Of a stretch of DNA of 5,769 nt, positions 1 through 5,740 are shown in pieces; the first letter of the stretch is position 1, and the number at the start of each line of letters is the position of its first letter. The DNA lies in the NCBI GenBank assembly GCA_017743605.1, contig JAGHYO010000150.1, positions 1-5,769 of the forward strand. The letters are read 5' to 3'. The DNA is from Thermoflexus sp. GTDB taxonomy: Bacteria > Chloroflexota > Anaerolineae > Thermoflexales > Thermoflexaceae. Made by a program: the position numbers and the translations under genes. The notes beneath the pieces were generated by a model. The model ran no database searches and had not been told where the DNA came from. It saw nothing but the letters and a program-made list of their open reading frames with translations.

Positions 1-1008
1 TATCCGCTGCGGGAGCGGGCGCGGGTGCAGGGCTGGATCAGCGGCGTGTGGGGGTTCTCGGCCCTGGTCGGCCCCCTGATCGGGGGACTGATCGTGGATC
101 ACTTCTCTTGGCGCTGGGTGTTCTACCTGAACCTGCCTTTCGGGATTGCGGCTCTGTTGCTGGTGGGCCGCGGCATGCCGGAGAGGGCCGGCCCTGAGGC
201 CCCGCGGATCGATTGGAGCGGGGCCGCTCTGTTCACCCTGGGGGCCGGGGCGCTGATCTATGGCCTGGAGCTGGAGTCCCCAGGCGCGCTGATCGTCGCG
301 GCGCTCGCCATGATCCTTTTCGTCTTCGTGGAGCGAAGCCGAGAATTGCCGCTGGTTCCCTTCCCGGCGCTGCGGCGGCCTTTCGCCTTCCGGGGATTCT
401 TGGGCAATCTGCTCGGCGGCATGGCCTTCTTCGGGATGACCGCTTTCATCCCGTTCTTCGCACAGGCAGCCCGCGGCCAGAGCGCCACAGCGGGTGGGTT
501 GCTCCTCTCCCCTATGACTGTGGGGTGGACGGTGAGCAGCGTCCTGGCGGCGCGGTGGCTGCCTCGCTGGGGGCCCCGGCCGATGGCCCGCTGGGGTCCC
601 CTGGCGATGATAGCGGGGTTCGGCCTGTGGACCCTCGCGTGGCAGGCCCCGCTGCCGGTCCTGGCCCTGGCCGGCCTGATCATCGGGACAGGGATGGGGA
701 TGGTGATGCTGGCCCTCCTGGTGTGCGCCCAGGAGGAGGCGTCCCGGGGAGTCCTCGGCGTGGTCACCGCCATGCTGCTCTTCGCCCGCAACATCGGCGG
801 GTCCATAGGGGCCACGGCGATGGGCGCCGCATTGGGTCCGGCGCTGGCTGCCGGCGGGGAGGCTTTGCTCAGCGCCTTCTGGCGGGTTCCTGCCCTTGCG
901 CTGGCCCTGGCCGGCGGGATCTTGCTGATCGGGCGGGGGGTTCCGGATCTGCCCGCTTCCAAGACCCCCAGGATATCGGAACCTGTTGAGGTTGGCGCGG
1001 CGGAGTGA
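1..1008 (+). CDS. MFS transporter, DHA2 (14-TM drug:H+ antiporter) type, 5'-truncated by window edge
   Basis: This is an inner-membrane exporter fragment, probably using the proton gradient to expel drugs or other small molecules. The reading frame is open from base 1, so 335 residues are visible and roughly the first 120 of a typical DHA2 protein lie upstream. Visible residues 15-29 (GVWGFSALVGPLIGG) are the family's motif C at TM5. They are followed by SWRWVFYLNLPFG at 36-48, a hallmark of the DHA2/EmrB-QacA group. Further hydrophobic segments alternate with short Arg-rich loops to the end, as expected for TM6-14, and the tail after about residue 310 is hydrophilic. A GTG at 25 is only an internal codon, because the conserved residues before it (YPLRERAR) belong to the same protein. 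The stop TGA at 1006 lies 37 bp before the broken MerR regulator, so the two may once have been co-transcribed. The substrate cannot be told from sequence. Confidence 0.9.
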   Translation, partial: YPLRERARVQGWISGVWGFSALVGPLIGGLIVDHFSWRWVFYLNLPFGIAALLLVGRGMPERAGPEAPRIDWSGAALFTLGAGALIYGLELESPGALIVAALAMILFVFVERSRELPLVPFPALRRPFAFRGFLGNLLGGMAFFGMTAFIPFFAQAARGQSATAGGLLLSPMTVGWTVSSVLAARWLPRWGPRPMARWGPLAMIAGFGLWTLAWQAPLPVLALAGLIIGTGMGMVMLALLVCAQEEASRGVLGVVTAMLLFARNIGGSIGATAMGAALGPALAAGGEALLSAFWRVPALALALAGGILLIGRGVPDLPASKTPRISEPVEVGAAE

Positions 1009-1030
1009 GCGGTGAGAGGCGCATCAGGAA

Positions 1031-1036
1031 GAGGAG
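1031..1036 (+). promoter_or_regulatory. Shine-Dalgarno site fixing the start of the MerR remnant
   Basis: GAGGAG lies 9 bases before the ATG at 1046. It supports that ATG as the original start, rather than the GTG at 1012, which opens a longer frame but gives no MerR-like N-terminus. The reading frame from 1046 gives the expected DPLWTIGAVVQHL start of the DNA-binding domain. Confidence 0.55.
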
Positions 1037-1045
1037 CGAAGGGGG

Positions 1046-1808
1046 ATGCGTCGCGAAAAGGAGTGGAAAGAAGCAGAACGGAAGGATCCGCTGTGGACGA
1101 TCGGGGCGGTGGTCCAGCATCTGCGATGCCGCCTCCCGGATGTTACACGCCGAGCAAGCTCCGTGATGGGGAGAAGGCGGGTCTGATCCGGCGATGCCGC
1201 ACCCGCGGCGGGCATTGGCTGTATTGTCCCGGCGACGTGGAGCGGGTGGTCCTGATCCTGGATCTGCAGGCCCGTCACCGGCTTCCCCTCCCCGTGGTGC
1301 GGGCCAGGCTGGATCACATGCAGGAGGATCTGGCGTTGCGCCTGGAGGCCCTGGAGGCGCTTCTGGGGCTGTTCCGGGAAGAAGGCACGGAAGGGTTGGC
1401 CTCTCTGACTGCAGAGGAAGCTGCGCAACGCGAGGGGATCTCCCTGGACCGGCTCGATCACACAGAGGCCATTGGGGCCTGCTCCCCAAAGGGGAGTCTG
1501 GAGGGGAGCGTCGTTACGGCCTGGAGGACATGGCGGGGATGCGAGTCGCGTGGGATCTGGAGGCGATGGGCATCGCCTGTCGGGACCTCGCTTTTTACGC
1601 GCGGCGGGTGCGAGCCCAGGCGCGCCACGACGTCGCCCTCTATGTGCCCCTCGTGGGCGATCTGGCCACGGACATCGAGCGCGTCGAGCGGTTCCGGGAG
1701 CTCCACCGCCGCATTCGGGCCTTGACCGGGTTGCTCTATCGCAAGTACGCGCGCCAGGCCCTGGTGCGCTGCGGGCTCCGTCGGTCCATTTGCTCCGGCC
1801 GGACCTGA
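1046..1808 (+). pseudogene. FtsR/Rv1828-like MerR transcriptional regulator, broken by two frameshifts
   Basis: The ancestral product was a DNA-binding regulator with two winged-helix domains. Three frames are needed to read it. Frame 1 of the protein runs 1046-1147 (PLWTIGAVVQHLRCRLPDVT), the second from about 1150 to 1473 (PSKLRDGEKAGLI, RTRGGHWLYCPGDVERV, LQARHRLPLPVVRARL), and the third from 1479 to the TGA at 1806 (LLPKGESGGERRYGLEDMAGM and onward). Dropping two bases in the ACAC at 1145-1148 and two in the GGGG at 1474-1477 joins them with no gap against the family and gives 252 residues, close to Rv1828 and FtsR. The N-terminal MerR helix-turn-helix covers residues 16-89. The PDVT-x-SK signature (here PDVTPSK, 31-37) marks the FtsR group. 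Residues 121-187 look like the second, C-terminal wHTH, followed by a helical tail. Conserved positions have also changed: DG at 40-41 where an aromatic/Leu pair is usual, and W57 where Arg is usual. This fits decay, but sequencing error at one or both sites is not excluded. It may once have regulated the upstream exporter or, as FtsR does in actinobacteria, a cell-division gene. Neither can be shown here. Confidence 0.8.
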
Positions 1809-1851
1809 AGGCCGCGTCCATCTGCAGTCGGGTCCATGCGGGAAGCACTTC

Positions 1852-1866
1852 TTCCTCGAAGAGGAA
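1852..1866. terminator. Small inverted repeat between convergent genes, possible weak bidirectional terminator
   Basis: TTCCTC-GAA-GAGGAA forms a perfect 6-bp stem with a 3-base loop. It lies in the 61-bp gap between the regulator remnant (stop at 1808) and the end of the Lgt-like gene (stop at 1870). On the plus strand it is followed by TCTTC, which is only modestly T-rich, and there is no real U-tract on either strand. Position favours a terminator role; stem strength and tail do not prove it. Confidence 0.3.
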
Positions 1867-1869
1867 TCT

Positions 1870-2580
1870 TCAGGGGGGGGCAGATCCCTCCTGCGTCAGA
1901 CGGGAAAGCCCCCATAGGCCGAGCAGCATGCCGGCCAGGGCGACGGTTTGCAGGATCGGGGAGCCAGTCCCGAACCCCTCTGTGAACCAGCGGACGGCGC
2001 TGTAAAGGGTCAAGGCGAGGAGGAACACGCCGCCCGGGGCCCAGGATCGCCGCCGCAGGCGTCCCCACAGGAGCCAGGCGAGGGACCCCAGCGCGGCCTC
2101 ATAAAGGGGAACTGGGTGGCGCTCGCCGCCCAGGGCGGCCACGAGGGGAAGAGTTGTGGGCTTCCCGTAGCGCAGTCCTTCCGCCCAGTCTCCCAGCCCC
2201 CAGGCAACGGCCAGGGTGAGGAGAAGAGGGGCCAGGGCGTCCAACCCGGCCCGCCAAGGGATGCGGTGGATGCGCCATCGCCAGATGATCCAGGCGCTCA
2301 TCGTTAGGAGGCCCGGGAGAGGGGCGAGGAGGGCATCAGTGGCTCGGAGGAAGTAGATCAGGTCGAGGGGGGAGGAGAGGCCATAGGGGAGCAAGGCCGC
2401 GAGGCGGGCGGTCAGGTATCCGATGACAAGGCCGCCCAAGGCGTCAGTGGTCAATCGAGCGCTGATCCTCCGCCGTCGGCCCTCCCGCTCCGCCAGCGTC
2501 AGACCGATCCAAACCCCCAGCAGGATCAGGACTGGCCGGGTGGGCAGCGTCAGGGGGCCGATGGGGAGGACCGGGAGCAT
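1870..2580 (-). CDS. Lgt-like polytopic membrane protein, catalytic motifs degenerate
   Basis: This 236-residue integral membrane protein has about seven hydrophobic segments (near residues 14-30, 46-64, 86-102, 114-130, 158-173, 182-197 and 207-226). It resembles prolipoprotein diacylglyceryl transferase (Lgt), which moves diacylglycerol from phosphatidylglycerol to the lipobox Cys. Family-like parts are GGLVIGYLTARL (49-60), YGKPT (138-142), RHPVPLYEA (154-162) and VRWFTEGF (196-203). Key parts are missing. The HGG loop is absent: the region at 80-100 reads RATDALLAPLPGLLTMSAW. The usual G-R-x-G-N-F stretch has become WGLGDW at 127-132, losing the Arg and Asn that correspond to E. coli R143 and N146. 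Acyl transfer is therefore doubtful. The ATG at 2580 shares one base with the TGA of the upstream thioredoxin gene (TGATG), and GGAGG lies 10 bases before it, so translation is probably coupled. A function in partnership with that thioredoxin is inferred. Lgt superfamily membership is fairly sure; the activity is unknown. Confidence 0.75.
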   Translation of the reverse strand: MLPVLPIGPLTLPTRPVLILLGVWIGLTLAEREGRRRRISARLTTDALGGLVIGYLTARLAALLPYGLSSPLDLIYFLRATDALLAPLPGLLTMSAWIIWRWRIHRIPWRAGLDALAPLLLTLAVAWGLGDWAEGLRYGKPTTLPLVAALGGERHPVPLYEAALGSLAWLLWGRLRRRSWAPGGVFLLALTLYSAVRWFTEGFGTGSPILQTVALAGMLLGLWGLSRLTQEGSAPP

Positions 2581-3125
2581 CAGCGCGCCGCCTCCGAAAG
2601 CAGCGTCCGCACGCGGGCTTCGATGGCGGCCTCGCTCATCGGCCCGCCCACCACCACCTCACGGATCATCCCCTGCGGGTCGATGAAGAACGTGGTGGGA
2701 AGGGCAGTGATCCGGTAGCTCCGGTTCACCTCGCCGGAGGCATCGAGGAGGATGGGGAAGGTCAGCCCGTAGTGTTGCCGGAAATCGGCCACTGCCTCCG
2801 GGGTGTCGCTGAACGCGGCGTTGATGGCGATCACGGTCAGGCCGCGGTCCGCGTAACGAGCGTAGAGGCGCTGGAAGGCGGGCATCTCCGCCCGGCACGG
2901 CGGACACCAGGTGGCCCAGAAGTTCAGCACCACAGCTTGCCCTCGCAGCTGGGAGAGCGTCAGGGTCTCCTCCCCCAGGGCTGGGAGCGAGAAGTCCGGC
3001 GCGCGATAGCCCGGCTGCGGCGCTTCCCGGACCGGGAGCTCGAGCGTCCCGCTCCGGCTCCATCCGATCCAGGCGATGCCGATCACCGCGACCAGCCCGA
3101 TCCCCACGATCCACCGGTATCGCAT
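2580..3125 (-). CDS. Membrane-anchored TlpA/ResA-like thioredoxin-fold protein
   Basis: This 181-residue protein is likely tethered to the outer face of the cytoplasmic membrane. It would exchange thiols and disulfides with extracytoplasmic partners, for example in cytochrome c maturation or disulfide reduction. An N-terminal hydrophobic segment (about 5-22) after MRYR acts as signal anchor; no lipobox Cys is present. The AhpC/TSA-TlpA domain begins at GYRAPDFSLPAL (39-50), carries LNFWATWCPPCRAEMP (67-82) with active-site Cys74 and Cys77, and has the cis-proline loop ITALPTTFFID (139-149, Pro143). Its length is normal for ResA/TlpA. The ATG at 3125 has GGAG 5 bases upstream. This is the first gene of a leftward pair and overlaps the Lgt-like gene by one base. 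No CcdA or DsbD electron donor lies in the window, so its reductant is unknown. Specific naming as ResA or TlpA is not justified by sequence alone. Confidence 0.9.
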   Translation of the reverse strand: MRYRWIVGIGLVAVIGIAWIGWSRSGTLELPVREAPQPGYRAPDFSLPALGEETLTLSQLRGQAVVLNFWATWCPPCRAEMPAFQRLYARYADRGLTVIAINAAFSDTPEAVADFRQHYGLTFPILLDASGEVNRSYRITALPTTFFIDPQGMIREVVVGGPMSEAAIEARVRTLLSEAAR

Positions 3126-3184
3126 CAGGGCTCCGCTCTGCGCTCCAGGGTTTCATCCATGTTAGATGCGGAGGGAAGGACGCG

Positions 3185-3211
3185 GTGACATGGGGGCAAT
3201 GTGTGTAAAAT
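3185..3211 (+). promoter_or_regulatory. Candidate sigma-70-type promoter for the DUF2207 operon
   Basis: GTGACA at 3185-3190 matches 5 of 6 positions of the -35 consensus, and TAAAAT at 3206-3211 matches 5 of 6 of the -10. The spacer is 15 bp, shorter than the usual 17. It lies in the divergent gap 3126-3287 and would leave a leader of about 70 bases before the ATG at 3288. In such GC-rich DNA an AT-rich hexamer stands out, but the short spacer keeps this tentative. I found no convincing leftward promoter for the thioredoxin gene; the best -10-like hexamer (TAACAT, reverse complement of 3158-3163) has no -35 partner. Confidence 0.35.
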
Positions 3212-3287
3212 GGGCCCGGGGTGAGCTGGAGACGGAGACGAGGAAGAGCCCTCTGATGGCCACTTTCCGCGATCGAGGAGCGCGTCC

Positions 3288-5117
3288 ATGCGGGTTCCCC
3301 TGCGATGGGTGTTCGGCGCCCTGATCCTGCTCCTGGGGCTCCTCGGGCCAGCTCCCAGGCTCCACGCCCAGTTCTCCCCCCTGGTCGCGGAGCGTTTCGA
3401 CGTGGAGCTCTATGTGCAGCCGGATGGGACGCTGGAGGTGGTCGAACGCCAGACCATCTGGTTCCTCGGGACGTTCCGTCGGGGCTTCCGGGAGCTCCCC
3501 CTCCGTCGCACCGAGGGGATCACGATCCTGGAGGTGGGAGAGGAAGGGCGTCCCTATCGCCAGGCGCCTACAGAGGAACCGTTCACCTACACCGTGGAGG
3601 AGGGGCGCGAGGCCGTCACCGTCCGCTGGTTCTTCCCGTCGACCACGAACGCGCGTCGCACGTTCTATCTTCGCTATCAGGTCCGCGAGGCGATCCAGCG
3701 CTACGCGGCAGGCGATCAGCTCCGGTGGAACCCGCTGCCGGCCGAACACGCCTACGAGATCCGCGAGAGCACCGTGACCGTGTATCTGCCCCCGGGGGCG
3801 ATCGCGCAGCGGGTCGCCGCCTACGGCCCGGCCGATGGGACCGTGGGGGAGGGCGGACGGGTCGTTCGGTTTCGGGCCCAGCGCCCCCTCGCCCCCGATG
3901 AATCCTTTGAGATCCGGGTTCAGTTCCCCCATGGGATCCTCCCGCCCGAGCCCCCGGCGTGGCAGGTCTGGGAGGATCAACTCCCGCTGTATAACCTGGC
4001 GTTGCTGGTTGTCGGGCTGTTCGTGCTGGTGGCCGGGCCCGCGCTGGCCGTAGGGGCCTGGGCGCGACGGGGGCGGGACCCTTACATCGGGAGCGGGCCG
4101 GACTTGCTGACAGAGCCTCCCTCCTCCGATCCTCCAGGGATGATCGGGGTGTTGTTGGACGAGCAGGCGGATCTGCGGGACGTCCTGGCGACGGTGGTGG
4201 ACCTGGCCCGTCGCGGGGTGTTGACCATCGAGGAGATCCGGGAGGGCTTCGATCGAGATTTCCGGCTGCGACGGACCGGCTCGGAGGTGGAGCTGCGGCC
4301 CTTTGAGCGGTTGCTGATCCAGGCGTTGTTCGATGGCGCATCGGAGCGGCATCTACGGGATCTGCGGCACCGGTTCTTTCAGCGGCTCCCGGAGCTGGAG
4401 GCGGCCCTCTATCAGGCGGTCGCTCAGGCTGGCTGGTTCTCCGGCCGCCCGGATCGGGTGCGGAGCGTCTATCGGATCCCGGGCGTGCTGGCAGGCGGGC
4501 TGGCGGCCCTAACGGGGATCCTGGCCGCGCAGGAGAGCAGCCAGGCGCTGTGGGGGGCATGGGCCATCGCAGTGGGGCTGGGAGGGACCGCGCTGGCCTG
4601 GTTTCTGGTCGCCCCCCATATGCCTCGGCGGACTCGGAGGGGGGCGGAGCGGGCGGCTCAGTGGCGGGCCTTCGCCCGGGGCCTGCAGGCGCTCCGGAAG
4701 ATGACGCCAGCGGAGGCTTCGGCCCGGCTAGAGCGGTATCTTCCTTATGCGATCGCCTTTGGGATGGAACGCCGCATCCTGCGCCAGTGGCAGGAGATCG
4801 CCCCGGACCTCCCGCCGCCTCCGTGGTATCGCCCGTGGGTCCGGCCGGCGCCCGGGGGGGCTCTAGGACGGGTGCCGGGCCGTGCCGCGCCGCTTCCCGT
4901 GGAGGGTGGGCCAAGTATGCCATCCCTCGATGATCTGGCCTCCTCGCTGACCGGTAGCCTGAATGCGTTCTCCGAAGGGTTAACAGCAATGCTCAACACC
5001 GCCGCCGACGCCTTCGTCAGCCGTCCGCCATCGGATCGAGGCGGAGGAGGACGGTGGAGCGGAGGAGCGAGCTTCGGCGGGAGGGGTGGTGGCGGCGGCC
5101 GCAGCGGGTTCGGTTAA
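3288..5117 (+). CDS. DUF2207 (YciQ-like) membrane protein with glycine-rich tail
   Basis: This 609-residue envelope protein has unknown biochemical function. The start ATG has GAGGAG 7 bases upstream. A signal peptide spans about residues 1-27, with LHA|Q as a likely cleavage site. The exported beta-rich DUF2207 domain (about 31-215) shows FDVELYVQPDGTLEVVE and GTFRRGFRELPLR, the usual opening of the family. TM1 is at about 232-257. It is followed by a cytoplasmic part with PPGMIGVLLDEQADLRDVLATV (282-303) and the helix VDLARRGVLTIEE, which are family landmarks. Two closely spaced TM segments lie at about 398-414 and 422-442, then RAFARGLQALRK and LERYLPYAIAFGMERR (481-496), another conserved family stretch. 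A Pro-rich linker and a helical stretch (546-576) precede the Gly-rich tail (585-609), which is typical of these proteins. The length fits complete members. It is followed after 26 bp by a small membrane zinc-ribbon gene, probably in one transcript. The family assignment is strong; no enzyme activity can be inferred. Confidence 0.9.
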   Translation: MRVPLRWVFGALILLLGLLGPAPRLHAQFSPLVAERFDVELYVQPDGTLEVVERQTIWFLGTFRRGFRELPLRRTEGITILEVGEEGRPYRQAPTEEPFTYTVEEGREAVTVRWFFPSTTNARRTFYLRYQVREAIQRYAAGDQLRWNPLPAEHAYEIRESTVTVYLPPGAIAQRVAAYGPADGTVGEGGRVVRFRAQRPLAPDESFEIRVQFPHGILPPEPPAWQVWEDQLPLYNLALLVVGLFVLVAGPALAVGAWARRGRDPYIGSGPDLLTEPPSSDPPGMIGVLLDEQADLRDVLATVVDLARRGVLTIEEIREGFDRDFRLRRTGSEVELRPFERLLIQALFDGASERHLRDLRHRFFQRLPELEAALYQAVAQAGWFSGRPDRVRSVYRIPGVLAGGLAALTGILAAQESSQALWGAWAIAVGLGGTALAWFLVAPHMPRRTRRGAERAAQWRAFARGLQALRKMTPAEASARLERYLPYAIAFGMERRILRQWQEIAPDLPPPPWYRPWVRPAPGGALGRVPGRAAPLPVEGGPSMPSLDDLASSLTGSLNAFSEGLTAMLNTAADAFVSRPPSDRGGGGRWSGGASFGGRGGGGGRSGFG

Positions 5118-5130
5118 ACGCATCTCCGGT

Positions 5131-5138
5131 GAGGAGGG
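5131..5138 (+). promoter_or_regulatory. Shine-Dalgarno site fixing the start of the zinc-ribbon gene
   Basis: GAGGAGGG lies 5 bases before the ATG at 5144, in the 26-bp gap after the DUF2207 stop. It favours 5144 over the in-frame GTG at 5054, which would add 30 Arg-rich residues encoded by the out-of-frame glycine tail of the preceding gene. Confidence 0.65.
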
Positions 5139-5143
5139 ATGGG

Positions 5144-5686
5144 ATGCACCCGCGGACGATGCAGACGCTGGGGGGGATCCTGAGCGGGACGGGGTTGTTT
5201 CTGATCCTGGTCTTCGTGGGGTTTTTGCTGATCCAGTGGTCCACAGGCCCCCTCACGCCCGGCGGGTTCGGCATCGGGGTTTTCCTGATCTTCGTCATCT
5301 TCTCGCCGCTGATCGGCCTGGGGGTTTACTTGTGGCGCCGGGGGGCGGTGGAGGCGCAGGAGGCAGAGGCAGCGGAGAAGCAGCGTCGGCTGCTGGGTAT
5401 GATCCAGGCCCGGGGGCAGGTCTCGCTCCCCGAGATCGCCATCGAGCTCCGGGCGACCCGGGATCAGGTGCGGGCGTGGATCTACGATCTGGTGCACATG
5501 GGCCTGTTCACCGGATACGCGAACTGGTCCGAGGGAGTGCTCTACTCTGCCGAGGCCGCCGCCCTGCGGGACGCTGGACAGTGCCCTCGCTGCGGGGGCG
5601 TCCTGGAGCTGGCTGGCAAGGGCGTGATCCGCTGCCCCTATTGCGGCACCGAGATCTTCCTGTCCGGCATCGGGTCACAGGCGTAA
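5144..5686 (+). CDS. Two-TM protein with winged-helix-like domain and C-terminal zinc ribbon
   Basis: This 180-residue protein is not assigned to a named family. It has two hydrophobic segments at about 11-31 and 42-63 separated by a short loop (QWSTGPLTPG). A charged, probably coiled-coil stretch follows (66-84, rich in Glu, Ala and Gln). Residues 84-135 resemble a winged helix or PCI-like fold: IQARGQVSLPEIAIELRA, then DQVRAWIYDLVHMGLFTGY and a hairpin ending GVLYS. The tail is a zinc ribbon with CPRCGG (Cys147, Cys150) and CPYCGT (Cys164, Cys167), 13 residues between the pairs, suited to bind one zinc. The two TMs with a Lys/Arg-rich exit suggest that the helix domain and the ribbon are cytoplasmic. 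It follows DUF2207 by 26 bp and likely shares its transcript, so joint action at the membrane is inferred. It could recruit protein or nucleic acid partners through the wHTH and ribbon; the sequence does not say which. Being a real gene is near certain, its role is unknown. Confidence 0.85.
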   Translation: MHPRTMQTLGGILSGTGLFLILVFVGFLLIQWSTGPLTPGGFGIGVFLIFVIFSPLIGLGVYLWRRGAVEAQEAEAAEKQRRLLGMIQARGQVSLPEIAIELRATRDQVRAWIYDLVHMGLFTGYANWSEGVLYSAEAAALRDAGQCPRCGGVLELAGKGVIRCPYCGTEIFLSGIGSQA

Positions 5687-5697
5687 ACGACGAATTC

Positions 5698-5710
5698 CTC
5701 CTGGTAGGAG
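5698..5710. terminator. Short hairpin just after the zinc-ribbon gene
   Basis: CTCCT-GGT-AGGAG is a perfect 5-bp stem with a 3-base loop, 12 bases after the stop codon at 5684-5686. There is no T-run after it, so factor-independent termination is uncertain. It may instead be the outer arm of the adjacent REP-like repeat, which often starts with TAGGAG in other genomes. Confidence 0.3.
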
Positions 5711-5740
5711 TGGCTTTAGCCCCGAACTTTAGTCCCGAAC
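5711..5740 (+). repeat. Tandem 13-bp repeat within a REP-like intergenic element
   Basis: CTTTAGCCCCGAA (5714-5726) is followed immediately by CTTTAGTCCCGAA (5727-5739), differing at one base. The first copy is also part of a small palindrome, GGCT-TT-AGCC (5712-5721, four paired bases and a TT loop), preceded by GGTAGGAG. The string TAGGAG-x-GGCTTTAGCC is similar to dispersed, palindromic intergenic repeats known in several GC-rich bacteria. The remaining bases of the window (5741-5769) show nothing recognisable. Copy number elsewhere in the genome cannot be seen here. Confidence 0.45.

Noticed and set aside
1140..1480. Programmed ribosomal frameshifting in the MerR gene
   Set aside because: Neither site shows a slippery X-XXY-YYZ heptamer or a strong downstream structure. 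Two such events in one regulator are unlikely, and conserved residues are also altered, so decay or error is the simpler explanation.
1024..1848. Open frame of 274 codons on the minus strand across the MerR region
   Set aside because: Its composition is typical of antisense GC-rich frames. The plus strand carries clear MerR motifs in three frames, which explain the region better.
1870..2580. Calling the membrane protein a CcdA/DsbD electron carrier because of its thioredoxin neighbour
   Set aside because: It contains no cysteine at all, whereas CcdA/DsbD need a membrane Cys pair; the RHPVPLYEA and VRWFTE motifs point to Lgt instead.
3162..4352. Long open frame of 396 codons on the minus strand
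   Set aside because: It is antisense to the well-supported DUF2207 gene, is rich in Arg, Pro, Gln and His as expected of an out-of-frame GC-rich shadow, and shows no family motif.
3616..4989. Open frame of 457 codons on the minus strand
   Set aside because: It is composed almost wholly of Pro, Arg, Gly, Ala and Ser with no domain-like pattern; it is a shadow of the DUF2207 coding strand.
5017..5117. Glycine-codon-rich stretch considered as a DNA repeat or CRISPR-like array
   Set aside because: It is the in-frame glycine-rich C-terminal tail usual in DUF2207 proteins, with irregular spacing and no repeat-spacer pattern.
5054..5143. Upstream GTG extension of the zinc-ribbon gene
   Set aside because: The extra 30 residues are Arg-rich, come from the out-of-frame Gly-rich tail of DUF2207, and lack a ribosome binding site; the ATG at 5144 has a strong one.
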